Assembly: GCA_041752735.1 (NCBI GenBank)
Contig: JBGSVW010000001.1
Location: 1 to 41,662 of the forward strand
Length of the DNA: 41,662 nucleotides
Source: UBA1422 sp041752735
Lineage (GTDB): Bacteria; Bacillota; Clostridia; Peptostreptococcales; Anaerovoracaceae
Direction of reading: 5' to 3'
Part shown: in pieces, positions 25,439-33,274 of the stretch
How the letters are laid out: each line of letters opens with the position of its first letter
Position numbering within the stretch: the stretch's first letter is position 1
The notes under the pieces: model-generated
What the model was told of the DNA's origin: nothing
Seen by the model: only the letters and a program-made list of their open reading frames with translations
Databases searched by the model: none
Position numbers and translations under genes: made by a program

Positions 25439-26128
25439 TCAAGCCCCTATAATTGTAACGGGTAGGACCATCATCATCAAGGCAAGAATTTGTCCTGCCA
25501 TCATAAACGGTGCAAAAGGAAACATTGTGACATGTGTTAGTTTACCCATGGAAATACCAATGATGATATACCCGATTAGTAACACACTCATACCTAGCAA
25601 AGCATAGAGGATGAATGGATACCCCAGCACAGCTGCCATAACAGCCACCATCTTCACATCTCCGGCACCAATTTTTTCTAAGCCGATAACAAGTCCTAGT
25701 ATCATGAATGCGGCTCCGGTAATAATTAGTCCCACTAGTCCTATCCCCATGGCTTTCCATCCATAATGAATGGTTTGGTAAAGCACTCCTATGACCAACA
25801 TGCCAAGTAGCATTTCGTTGGGAATCAAGTGGATTTTAAGGTCAATAAAGGCAAAGGCGATGGCAAAAGAGGAAAGCAACGCCACCATGAGTATCTGGAA
25901 AATGCCTTCTCCGAAGAGCCCTGCAATCCCCCAACTAAGGCTATTTAATACGATGATTATAATCCTCATGGACCAATGGTCCAACTTGCTTGCCGTGTAT
26001 TCCAGTTTTCTTGACTTGAGTTTATGAATCATTATCGCCTTAGCAGCAGGATAAATCCCGATGCCTACTATGATCCCTATTATTCCTGCAATCAGCCCTA
26101 ACCAGATTGACATGTTTTCTACGCTCAT
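25439..26128 (-). CDS. tadV: A24 prepilin peptidase TadV/CpaA
   Basis: A 229-residue membrane aspartic protease that cleaves Flp and TadE leader peptides. Both catalytic motifs are present: FAFIDLKIHLIPNE (Asp, about residue 94) and GAGDVK (about 154). About seven hydrophobic segments are seen. The N-terminal GIGIYPAAKAIMIHKLKSRKLEY lacks the zinc cysteines of PilD-type enzymes, so N-methylation is unlikely. AAGGA precedes the ATG at 26128, only about 12 bases after the riboswitch terminator. Confidence 0.92.
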   Translation of the reverse strand: MSVENMSIWLGLIAGIIGIIVGIGIYPAAKAIMIHKLKSRKLEYTASKLDHWSMRIIIIVLNSLSWGIAGLFGEGIFQILMVALLSSFAIAFAFIDLKIHLIPNEMLLGMLVIGVLYQTIHYGWKAMGIGLVGLIITGAAFMILGLVIGLEKIGAGDVKMVAVMAAVLGYPFILYALLGMSVLLIGYIIIGISMGKLTHVTMFPFAPFMMAGQILALMMMVLPVTIIGA

Positions 26129-26139
26129 CAGTATCCTTC

Positions 26140-26169
26140 CATAAAAATACCACTCGAGGATTCGAATGG
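26140..26169 (-). terminator. intrinsic terminator of the c-di-GMP riboswitch (expression platform)
   Basis: On the minus strand CCATTCGA (26162-26169) pairs with TCGAGTGG (26150-26157) around a four-base loop, followed at once by TATTTTTAT. It sits between the aptamer and the tadV ribosome binding site. Confidence 0.75.
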
Positions 26170-26194
26170 CTGATTTGACGTTTTACACACGCTT

Positions 26195-26275
26195 CGTGCG
26201 GCAACCGGCTGACATACCATACTGGCTTAGTCCCTTGGCTTTGCGTCACAGCCTTTCGGTTGTTTTGCTATATTA
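26195..26275 (-). ncRNA. class I cyclic-di-GMP riboswitch (GEMM-I) aptamer
   Basis: The minus strand shows the conserved order of the c-di-GMP-I aptamer: GCAAA, then a helix capped by a GAAA tetraloop (ACAACC-GAAA-GGCTGT), then GACGCAAAGCC, then CTAAGCC and GTATGGTATG as the tetraloop-receptor/P3 arm, and AGCCGGTTGCCG. These line up one-for-one with the GCAAA, GAAA, GACGCAAAGCC and GGGGUUACCG blocks of the Vibrio Vc2 aptamer. Bounds are approximate because helix P1 is weak. It lies just after a strong promoter and before a terminator and tadV. Whether ligand turns expression on or off cannot be read safely from sequence. Confidence 0.88.
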
Positions 26276-26289
26276 TTTCCGTTATTCGT

Positions 26290-26318
26290 ATTTTATTACA
26301 ATATTTTACATTCGTCAA
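26290..26318 (-). promoter_or_regulatory. promoter of the riboswitch-tadV transcript
   Basis: Minus-strand TTGACG (26313-26318) and TAAAAT (26290-26295) with a 17-base spacer; the predicted transcript start near 26283 is about ten bases before the aptamer. Confidence 0.75.
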
Positions 26319-26369
26319 GTAGTTTTTTTAAATATTTGGAATTATTTTCTAGTACCCTGCTACATTATC

Positions 26370-27863
26370 TCATTTATCTACCTGATACGTTTTGTTGACA
26401 TAGACCAAAGCATCCCCTGATGAGAAACCCAGGATATATTCCTGATCCTCTGCCAAATAGGTAGCCATTAAGTCGCCTTTTTTGACAAGAAGCACATTAA
26501 ATTGATAGATGGAAATAAAATCAGTGTAATGCAACTCACCGCGGTACATATCAATCATATCATCCAGAATGTCTCTAACACCATTGTTTGACTTTACAAA
26601 GACCTCGGCTCTGGCATCAATAAATGGTTTTAACCCTCGAAATTCAAGATAACCTCCCCAATTATAATCCGCGTATAAACAGATTTGCGGGCTGTTTAAC
26701 TCATCAATAATATATTCCGTAGCTTCAATTGGAACCATTGGGTCCACGGAATCTTCCACCTGACTGATTTGATAAGTAAAAGTACCCATTGAAATGATAA
26801 TCAAACTATAAATTAGCAGATTACGAATTCTGGGTTTGAGAACAGCGGAGTCTTTAAAGGGTGGCTTGACATCTCTCAATGCATATGCCACAAGTGGAAA
26901 CCCACAAATCGCAAATAAACTTAGGCTGCGCACCGACGAAAGTGCTAAATAGCCGGTACCCAGTGTTAACAAAGCATAACGAAGCTTCGTCTTCGGTTGC
27001 TTTGCAAACAAGTATACTCCTCCTACCAGGAAAAATATTCCCAAAACGACAATTCCAGTTATTCCTTGAAAATCAGGCGGCTTCATTTCGGATACATATG
27101 CGGAAATGTTTTGGTATCCATATGATCGAAATAAATATGTCATCGCCTCCCACCCATAGGGGTTAATGAATCCAGCTGCGACTGAGCATATTAATCCAAT
27201 AAATAGAGGTTTTTTTGAATATCCTTCCCCTTTTACAACTAAAAAATGGAATTGAAAACTATCGATTACATATGGCAAGGCGATGACGAATAAAAACGGC
27301 CACATTGCCCCATGAAAATTAATTAAAATCAGGGATAAGATTGGCAAAAATACTAATTCATGATTTTTTTTGTTTCTTACCCAGCGTTCTAGTACGATGA
27401 TTTCAAGAAGAAATATCAGTAATGAAATCGGATAGGGTCTGGTCGTCATAAAGATGAAAAGTATCAATGTGTCAGCAACCGCAACCATATATGAGACCAT
27501 TTGGTTCCCATTACTGATTAGAAGGCATAGATGGTATACAGAAAATACGGTAATAACAAAAAGAATAAAAATCAAAACTAACAATCCCACCGTTCCTGCA
27601 ATATCATAAATTGCAGCAAAAGACACCGCGGTCAGCCATTGTTGCATCACAAAGTGTAACCCCTCATGAATGGTAAATGGCTCCACATGAGGGATTCCAT
27701 TCTCCAAGACATACCTGCCACTATTGATAATCCAGTAGGCATCATTGTCAAGTTCCATTCGCAAGAAGAAGCAAGGAATAATCATGATAAAAAACATCAT
27801 CATTCGCTCCTTCATTGAAATCATCTCATTGGGATTACTCAACACCGAACTATCTTGTTTCAT
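26370..27863 (-). CDS. large polytopic membrane protein, possibly GT-C-like
   Basis: A 497-residue protein with about ten or more hydrophobic segments and a C-terminal soluble domain of about 120 residues (from about 370). Near the first loop it reads LDNDAYWIINSGRYVLENGIPHVEPFTI, like the acidic-loop pattern of membrane glycosyltransferase-type proteins in which an Asp faces the outside. The C-terminal part has a YADYNWGGYLEFRG block seen in the same loose family. The start is ATG 27863 with AAAGGGGG upstream, overlapping the end of gtrA by 14 bases. No precise function is recognised. Confidence 0.75.
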   Translation of the reverse strand: MKQDSSVLSNPNEMISMKERMMMFFIMIIPCFFLRMELDNDAYWIINSGRYVLENGIPHVEPFTIHEGLHFVMQQWLTAVSFAAIYDIAGTVGLLVLIFILFVITVFSVYHLCLLISNGNQMVSYMVAVADTLILFIFMTTRPYPISLLIFLLEIIVLERWVRNKKNHELVFLPILSLILINFHGAMWPFLFVIALPYVIDSFQFHFLVVKGEGYSKKPLFIGLICSVAAGFINPYGWEAMTYLFRSYGYQNISAYVSEMKPPDFQGITGIVVLGIFFLVGGVYLFAKQPKTKLRYALLTLGTGYLALSSVRSLSLFAICGFPLVAYALRDVKPPFKDSAVLKPRIRNLLIYSLIIISMGTFTYQISQVEDSVDPMVPIEATEYIIDELNSPQICLYADYNWGGYLEFRGLKPFIDARAEVFVKSNNGVRDILDDMIDMYRGELHYTDFISIYQFNVLLVKKGDLMATYLAEDQEYILGFSSGDALVYVNKTYQVDK

Positions 27864-28293
27864 TTTTCCCCCTTTGTGAAAATAATACAAATTTTCGCGC
27901 TGCAAAATTCCAAAAAAGAACCAATACTTGTGTCAGTGGTTTTGAAAACTCAATAGGGACATCCGCTACTCCGGTTAGTAAAAACAAAAGACTATCATTG
28001 ATCAACAATCCAATCAGACCAATGATTAGAAAGAGCCCACGCTCCAAATGTACATTTTTCATCCCCCGATGAAGAAATACAAAGTTGATAGAACCCAAAT
28101 AATTCACCAGTATCCCCACGCAAAAGGATAATGTGGCCGCCAACAAATAGTGAATGCCCAATACTTTGTTCAGTAATAATAGCATTCCATAATCTGCGAT
28201 GAACGCAAGACCACCTACGATGATGTACCGGAAGAACTCACCCCAAAGGCTATTATAATATAGTAGGTTTTTCATTCTATGATAGAGTGTCAT
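27850..28293 (-). CDS. GtrA family membrane protein
   Basis: A 147-residue protein with four transmembrane segments. The GtrA signature FFRYIIVGGLAFIADYGMLLLL is near the N-terminus, followed by LGIHYLLAATLSFCVGILVNYL and a late FWNFAARKFVLF. The family is thought to carry lipid-linked sugars for cell-surface glycans. I prefer ATG 28293, which starts one base after the stop of the oxidoreductase gene and has GAGGAG upstream; an ATG at 28314 lacks a site. Confidence 0.87.
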   Translation of the reverse strand: MTLYHRMKNLLYYNSLWGEFFRYIIVGGLAFIADYGMLLLLNKVLGIHYLLAATLSFCVGILVNYLGSINFVFLHRGMKNVHLERGLFLIIGLIGLLINDSLLFLLTGVADVPIEFSKPLTQVLVLFWNFAARKFVLFSQRGKNETR

Positions 28294-28294
28294 A

Positions 28295-29806
28295 TTAGTT
28301 CTTTTTCTCCTCATGATAGGATTCTTCCGTATTCACGCTCCATATTCTGTCTTTATTACTGCTTCCACTCGTTGCAACCTTTACAGCTTCCATTGCTGTT
28401 AACATAGAATGATCCATGTTGTTGTATCGATGTTGCCCATTTCTCCCAATGCAGAACAGATTTGGAATGGAATCCAGCCATTCTCGAATCTCTTCAAATT
28501 CAGAGTAAGTTCCAAAATAAGAGGGATAGGCTTTTTTCACTTTAATACGAACACCGTCTAAAATCTGATTTTTACTCACAATATCCAAGGATACCAGTTC
28601 TTGCTTCGCCATTTCAAGAAATTCCGTGTCACCCATTTCCCAGAGTTCATCCCCTTCGTTGCAGAAGTACTCCAGACCAAGCCACACGGTATTCGGATCG
28701 GCGACTAAATATGGTGACCAATTATTAAATATCTGCAGCCTGCCCAGTTTCACATCTGGTTCCTGTATGTATATCCAGCAATCCGGTACCAGTTGATCGT
28801 TATTATTTTTTTCTTTCAGGGTCAACCCGGAAGTCAGTAATCCTACGGTGATAAAATCTCGATACGGCAATGCTGATGCGTTGCTTAACACCTTAGGAGG
28901 TATTTCATATCCCTCAACTGCTTCAACTAAATCCTTTATTGGCATGGATGAAAAAAACACATCTCCATTGATTCTCGTTCTATCCCCTGCACCATCTGAT
29001 ATGAACACTCCGACGGCTTTTCCAGCATCCATGATTATGGTATCGACGCTACTGTTGAGGAAGATATCGCCACCTGATTTTATCACCTGTGCTGCAACCG
29101 TTTCCCAAAAATGGCCAGGGCCAAACTTGGGATAAAGGAAGGATTCAATTAAGGACGTTTCGACCTCTTTCTGCCGCCAGTCGCTCTTAGGTTGAAACAT
29201 TTTTTTGAACGCATCTTTCACAACTGCCATCAAGGATAGTCCTTTGATCCTTTGTGCCCCCCATTCAGAAGAAATCTCTTTGGGATGTCTTCCCCATACT
29301 TTTTCAGTGTAATCTTCAAAAAACATATGGTATAAAGGTGAGCCAAATCTGTTAATCATAAAATCCTCAAGGTTGTTTTCTTTTCTTCGAAAAACCTGAG
29401 CAAATAGATATCCAAACCCTGCTTTAAGGGTACGAATCAGTCCCATGTTGGTAAAGGTCTTTATTTTCATGGAAATGGGATAGTCGAAAAATTTTCGCAG
29501 ATAGTATATCCGGGAGACCCGATTCCTAAGAAGCATCACATCTTGCTTCTTTTCGTCATCCATTGATTTCGACACAGGCATCATACCTGTCCACCAATCC
29601 ATTATTTCATCGGACTTGGAGAAAAAACGATGTCCCCCCAAATCCATTCGATTTCCTTTGTATTTCATTGATGCAGAAATTCCGCCAATGTGGTCTGTTT
29701 CTTCAAGAACAATGGGATGGTAATTTCCATTCTTCTGAAGCTCTATAGCCGCAGTCAACCCTGCCGGGCCTGCTCCGATTATGATTGCATTCTTTTTTGG
29801 TGTCAT
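28295..29806 (-). CDS. FAD-dependent oxidoreductase of the amine-oxidase/UDP-galactopyranose-mutase-like superfamily
   Basis: A 503-residue flavoprotein. The dinucleotide loop IIGAGPAGLTAAIEL is at 8-22, then EETDHIGGISASM and the GG motif LGGHRFFSKSDEI. The C-terminus has LFCIGRNGQHRYNNMDHSMLTAMEA, like the FAD end-block of UGM-type and protoporphyrinogen-oxidase-like enzymes. Members occur beside glycosyltransferases and GtrA in surface-polysaccharide loci; the substrate is unknown. GGGAG precedes the ATG. It is the first gene of a three-gene unit. Confidence 0.85.
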   Translation of the reverse strand: MTPKKNAIIIGAGPAGLTAAIELQKNGNYHPIVLEETDHIGGISASMKYKGNRMDLGGHRFFSKSDEIMDWWTGMMPVSKSMDDEKKQDVMLLRNRVSRIYYLRKFFDYPISMKIKTFTNMGLIRTLKAGFGYLFAQVFRRKENNLEDFMINRFGSPLYHMFFEDYTEKVWGRHPKEISSEWGAQRIKGLSLMAVVKDAFKKMFQPKSDWRQKEVETSLIESFLYPKFGPGHFWETVAAQVIKSGGDIFLNSSVDTIIMDAGKAVGVFISDGAGDRTRINGDVFFSSMPIKDLVEAVEGYEIPPKVLSNASALPYRDFITVGLLTSGLTLKEKNNNDQLVPDCWIYIQEPDVKLGRLQIFNNWSPYLVADPNTVWLGLEYFCNEGDELWEMGDTEFLEMAKQELVSLDIVSKNQILDGVRIKVKKAYPSYFGTYSEFEEIREWLDSIPNLFCIGRNGQHRYNNMDHSMLTAMEAVKVATSGSSNKDRIWSVNTEESYHEEKKN

Positions 29807-29835
29807 TTTTCGCTCCCAGCTTGTTCAAGTTTTCA

Positions 29836-29861
29836 TAAAAAAACCGCTGCCACTACGGTTT
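29836..29861 (-). terminator. terminator-like hairpin in the leader of the FAD-oxidoreductase unit
   Basis: On the minus strand AAACCG (29856-29861) pairs with CGGTTT (29841-29846) around a nine-base loop and runs straight into seven Ts, about 30 bases before the start codon and 50 bases after the predicted transcript start. This is where a transcription attenuator would lie. Confidence 0.5.
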
Positions 29862-29913
29862 ACGGTCTGTCCCTTCAAAGAGTATGTCTGATACAAAAAA
29901 ATCTTTCTCGTTT

Positions 29914-29941
29914 ATTATAACCTCTTTCCCATAAAAATCAA
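29914..29941 (-). promoter_or_regulatory. promoter of the FAD-oxidoreductase-gtrA unit
   Basis: Minus-strand TTGATT (29936-29941) and TATAAT (29914-29919) with a 16-base spacer. The leader to the start codon is about 100 bases. Confidence 0.6.
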
Positions 29942-29985
29942 CACTTCGTAAGCGGAATAGGCTTCCAATTTTAGGCCATTTCAAT

Positions 29986-30023
29986 TCATTAAAAAATGGA
30001 AGGGGCTTTCACCTCTTCCATTT
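29986..30023 (-). terminator. terminator after the exported acidic protein gene
   Basis: AAATGGAAG/CTTCCATTT (30015-30023 with 29994-30002) with extra GG/CC pairs near the loop, followed by six Ts on the minus strand. Confidence 0.8.
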
Positions 30024-30045
30024 ATCGTGTTGATTGCTATTGTTC

Positions 30046-30426
30046 CTAATCGTCATCCTCTTCGTCATCATCATCATCATCATTTTCGTACTGATCGTCA
30101 TCGTACTCGATGCTTCCGGTTGTGCCTGGATTGCTTGTGGCAGAAGAGACCGCATCAGTAGTAGTCCCCTGTCCTGTTGTAGCAGTCTTTCCGGTTGCAC
30201 TTGTGGCTGCATCGTAATATCCTAAAGCGCCTGAAGTCAAAACAGCAGTAGCTGCGCTGGCAATATCGGTTATTTCTTCATCTGAAGTGATTTTGATATT
30301 ACTGTTTTTATCATTAGCTCCATCAATTGGGTTGGCTGTCATCATCATGGCAAAAGCCATAACCGGAACCACTAAGATGGCTGTGGCTACGATCAATATA
30401 TTTTTCAAAGGTAATTTCTTTAACAT
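30046..30426 (-). CDS. secreted protein with Thr/Ser-rich middle and Asp/Glu tail
   Basis: A 126-residue protein of unknown function. Residues 1-25 are a classical signal or membrane anchor (LKKLPLKNILIVATAILVVP). The middle is low-complexity Ala/Thr/Ser/Gly. The last 18 residues are nearly all Asp and Glu (DDDQYENDDDDDDEEDDD), encoded in part by a GAT triplet repeat. The start is ATG 30426 with AGGAGG. It is flanked by its own terminator and by the tRNA unit. A calcium-binding or wall-associated role is only a guess. Confidence 0.7.
   Translation of the reverse strand: MLKKLPLKNILIVATAILVVPVMAFAMMMTANPIDGANDKNSNIKITSDEEITDIASAATAVLTSGALGYYDAATSATGKTATTGQGTTTDAVSSATSNPGTTGSIEYDDDQYENDDDDDDEEDDD
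30066..30083 (-). repeat. in-frame GAT/ATG triplet microsatellite
   Basis: Six perfect CAT triplets on the plus strand (ATG/GAT on the coding strand) within the Asp tail of the exported protein. Confidence 0.7.
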
Positions 30427-30502
30427 AGGTTGTACCTCCTTTTGTTTTAATATAACCAATTTGGTATGATTTAAACATTATATTGATTTATACACAATCT
30501 CT

Positions 30503-30541
30503 TCAAGAAAAAACCCCACAATCATTAAGATTGCAGGGTTT
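30503..30541 (-). terminator. terminator after tRNA-Arg
   Basis: A 13-bp stem with two G-U pairs (30529-30541 with 30511-30523), loop of five, followed by TTTTTTCTT on the minus strand, two bases after the tRNA CCA end. Confidence 0.9.
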
Positions 30542-30542
30542 G

Positions 30543-30619
30543 TGGTGCGCCACAAGGGATTCGAACCCCTGACCTTCGCATTCGTAGTGCGCTACTCTAT
30601 CCAGCTGAGCTAGTGGCGC
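30543..30619 (-). tRNA. tRNA-Arg(ACG)
   Basis: A cloverleaf on the minus strand: acceptor GCGCCAC with GTGGCGC, D-arm GCTC/GAGT, anticodon loop CTACGAA giving anticodon ACG, variable AGGTC and T-arm with GTTCGAAT. The CCA end is encoded. Position 27-43 is a G-A mismatch. ACG is normally edited to ICG to read CGN codons, which would need TadA deaminase from elsewhere (unrelated to the pilus ATPase of the same name). Confidence 0.95.
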
Positions 30620-30688
30620 AGGATAAAGGAAGTGCGATACCGCACTTCCAATGATTATAACTGTAATTTGTTTTGATGTCAATTTGCT

Positions 30689-32650
30689 TTACTGACAAAT
30701 TTCATTATCTTCTTTGATTTCACCTCTTCGATAGGCATCAATCAAGGCTTCCAGCTCGTCGATTTCTTTCATCAGTTTCTTCCCATCGTCGGTATCCCGA
30801 ATATACATCCGTTCTTTCAGCAAATGAACCGTCTTGATTTCCGGGGTGGTAAATACTTGTGTGCCATCCGGTTGTAACGGTTGATATGGTTTGTGCTCTG
30901 AAAGGGCCATAAACCTGGAATTGAAAATGAACGTATATCCGGCTATACCCGTCGTTTTTTGGTATGCCTTGGATATGCCACCGTCAATAATATATAAGAG
31001 TCCACCACCACGCATTGGACTTTCGCCGTCTTTGATTTTCACCGGTACATGTCCGTTCAAAATCTTTGCCGTAGCAGGGTTCAGTCCAAATTCTCGAATA
31101 ATCATTTCACAGGTACGCTTCTCATTGATATACCTATAATAAGGTACTGTGTTTTCCTTGTGAGTAGATTTGTCTGCAATAAACAGTCTTTCAAAAGTTG
31201 TCATTTGATCTTTACCAAACAAAGGAGATTTGCTGCCAAGCCACAGGTACCACATCAGATCTCCGGAATGAATCCCACCCTTTAAGCGGAAAGTATTATA
31301 ATATGCTTTTCTCAACTCTTCATCCAAAAAATCCATATATGCCCGGCCTTTACTTGTAACGCCGTTGATGGTGCAATCTTCAAATTCGCCTTCTTCTGTA
31401 ATTGGAATACAGCCATGATAAAGCAAATTCCCATTGACCACTTTATACATAGAGCCATGGGTATATAAAAAACGAATGTGTTCTTGCAAGGTACGGCTAT
31501 TCAAAACCGAAGCCTCAAGCGTATTCATCAAAAGTCGCTCTTCCGCTGTAAGCTCATACGGATTTTGGGGATCGATGGTCGGAAAATTCTTGTCACGCAA
31601 TTCATGTTCGGTACCAGCGATTTTTATTGTGCCTTTTTCATAATCAATTTTGTCCAGCAGTAAGCGGTTGTTCAAACCATATTCAGGATGTGCTTTAATG
31701 GTGGTGCCTTCTACTTTCAACTGGCATATGGCAATGGCTTTGTGCATTTTAGCCGCCAACTCTTCATCCACCGGATCAAATTGATTGCTTTCCAGCATTT
31801 TAACTTTAAAGAATTCGCAGGGATCATCAGCATAAACCTTTGCTGCAAAAGTTGCCAACGCACGCAAGTTGATTCCGTATCCAATCTCAAGCATATCAAA
31901 GTTGTTGTAGCTGATATTCATTCGTAGCAAGTTTGTCAGACACGCCCAATTCCCTGTAGCCGCCCCCATCCAAACAATATCATGGTTGCCCCATTGAAAA
32001 TCCACATTGTGATATTCCAGCAGATCATTCATAATACGGTCGGGGTGCGCACCCCTGTCAAAAATATCTCCAATAATATGCAGTTTGTCCACTGCCAGAT
32101 TGCTTACGGACTCTGATAAAGAAATGATGTAATCCTCTGCAAGCCCGCTTTCGATGACGGATGTTATAATTTGACTGTAATATCTGGATCGATTGGTTTC
32201 TTCATCTGCGTGAAGCAACTCATCCATGCTATAGCCCCAGCATTCAGGCAGCATTTTTCGAACTTTGGATCTAGTGTATTTGGTTGATACAGCCTTGCAG
32301 ACCTGAATCAGCTGATAAATGGATTTATAACACCACTTATCGAAATCAGATTCGGTGTTTTTACGTCTCGCTAATTCTGCTTTCGCATTATATATTAAGG
32401 ATGCCAATGCTTCCCGTTCTTCAAATGTCATATCATCCCCGAAAATCTCTTCGATTTTTTCGCGGATGATGCCTGATGCACTTTTTATCATATAAATGAA
32501 TGCCTCATGCTCCCCGTGCAAATCGCTTAAAAAATACTCAGTCCCTTTAGGCAATGCAAGTATCGCCTTTAGGTTAATGATTTCAGCCGAAGCGGCTTTA
32601 ACATTAGGATATTTAGTTGATAACAAGTTTAGAAATCGTAAATCAGTCAT
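30689..32650 (-). CDS. fbp: fructose-1,6-bisphosphatase, class III
   Basis: A 653-residue Firmicutes-type FBPase, a metallophosphoesterase-fold enzyme of gluconeogenesis unrelated to the class I enzyme. Metal-site motifs are SDLHGEHEAF (near 42), IIGDIFDRGAHPD (near 190), FQWGNHDIVWMG and the late LNGHVPVK with GGGLLYIIDGG. It follows fumarase beta by 21 bases on the same strand, with GGAG upstream of ATG, so it belongs to the murA-fum unit. Confidence 0.96.
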   Translation of the reverse strand: MTDLRFLNLLSTKYPNVKAASAEIINLKAILALPKGTEYFLSDLHGEHEAFIYMIKSASGIIREKIEEIFGDDMTFEEREALASLIYNAKAELARRKNTESDFDKWCYKSIYQLIQVCKAVSTKYTRSKVRKMLPECWGYSMDELLHADEETNRSRYYSQIITSVIESGLAEDYIISLSESVSNLAVDKLHIIGDIFDRGAHPDRIMNDLLEYHNVDFQWGNHDIVWMGAATGNWACLTNLLRMNISYNNFDMLEIGYGINLRALATFAAKVYADDPCEFFKVKMLESNQFDPVDEELAAKMHKAIAICQLKVEGTTIKAHPEYGLNNRLLLDKIDYEKGTIKIAGTEHELRDKNFPTIDPQNPYELTAEERLLMNTLEASVLNSRTLQEHIRFLYTHGSMYKVVNGNLLYHGCIPITEEGEFEDCTINGVTSKGRAYMDFLDEELRKAYYNTFRLKGGIHSGDLMWYLWLGSKSPLFGKDQMTTFERLFIADKSTHKENTVPYYRYINEKRTCEMIIREFGLNPATAKILNGHVPVKIKDGESPMRGGGLLYIIDGGISKAYQKTTGIAGYTFIFNSRFMALSEHKPYQPLQPDGTQVFTTPEIKTVHLLKERMYIRDTDDGKKLMKEIDELEALIDAYRRGEIKEDNEICQ

Positions 32651-32671
32651 TGGTTTTCTCCATTCATATGA

Positions 32672-33214
32672 TTACTTATTTCCACTGGCTACTTTATACA
32701 AATTGTTTCCCCGACTGTCTATTGCAACAATCACCGGAAAGTCTTTTACGGTCAATTTGGTGATAGCCTCAGCACCAAGATCCTGAAATGCAATGGTTTC
32801 TACCTTCTGGATAGATTTTGCAATCAGAGCTCCCGCACCGCCAACTGCGGCAAAATAAACTGCACCATTTCTACGGATGGCATCTATTACCGGCAGGCTT
32901 CGATCTCCTTTGCCAACCATACCAAAGAGACCCAAATCCAGCAAACGAGGAGTATACATATCCATCCGGTATGAAGTAGTCGGCCCCGCAGCTCCAATGA
33001 CCTGTCCCGGTTTTGCGGGAGAAGGTCCGGTATAATAAATAAAAGCACCTTCGATTGGAAATGGCAAAGGATCTCCATGTTCCATGGATTCAGTCATCCG
33101 TTTATGTGCTGCATCCCTTGCTGTGTACAGGGTCCCGGAAAGAAGTACTCTGTCTCCAGCTTTAAGATTTGAAATTATTTCTTTTGTAGTTGGTATTTCT
33201 ATAGAAATGGTCAT
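32672..33214 (-). CDS. fumB: fumarate hydratase class I, beta subunit
   Basis: A 180-residue C-terminal-type subunit of the two-subunit, [4Fe-4S] class I fumarase/tartrate dehydratase family. Key blocks are LLSGTLYTARDAAHKRM, AAGPTTSYRMDMYTPRLLD and AVYFAAVGGAGALIAKSI. With the alpha subunit it interconverts fumarate and malate. Tartrate dehydratase cannot be ruled out by sequence. The gene name follows usage for two-subunit enzymes and is not that of E. coli fumB. Confidence 0.88.
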   Translation of the reverse strand: MTISIEIPTTKEIISNLKAGDRVLLSGTLYTARDAAHKRMTESMEHGDPLPFPIEGAFIYYTGPSPAKPGQVIGAAGPTTSYRMDMYTPRLLDLGLFGMVGKGDRSLPVIDAIRRNGAVYFAAVGGAGALIAKSIQKVETIAFQDLGAEAITKLTVKDFPVIVAIDSRGNNLYKVASGNK

Positions 33215-33241
33215 ATACTACTCCACAGTTCACACTTAATA

Positions 33242-33273
33242 TTATTGATACATGCAGTGTTATTGATACATGC
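33242..33273. repeat. 18-bp-period tandem duplication in the fumarase gap
   Basis: TTATTGATACATGC occurs at 33242-33255 and again at 33260-33273, just after the alpha-subunit stop codon. Confidence 0.85.
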
Positions 33274-33274
33274 T

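Noticed and set aside
30060..30090. CRISPR-like or phase-variable frameshifting repeat
   Set aside because: It is a triplet microsatellite, so slippage would keep the frame, and there are no spacers.
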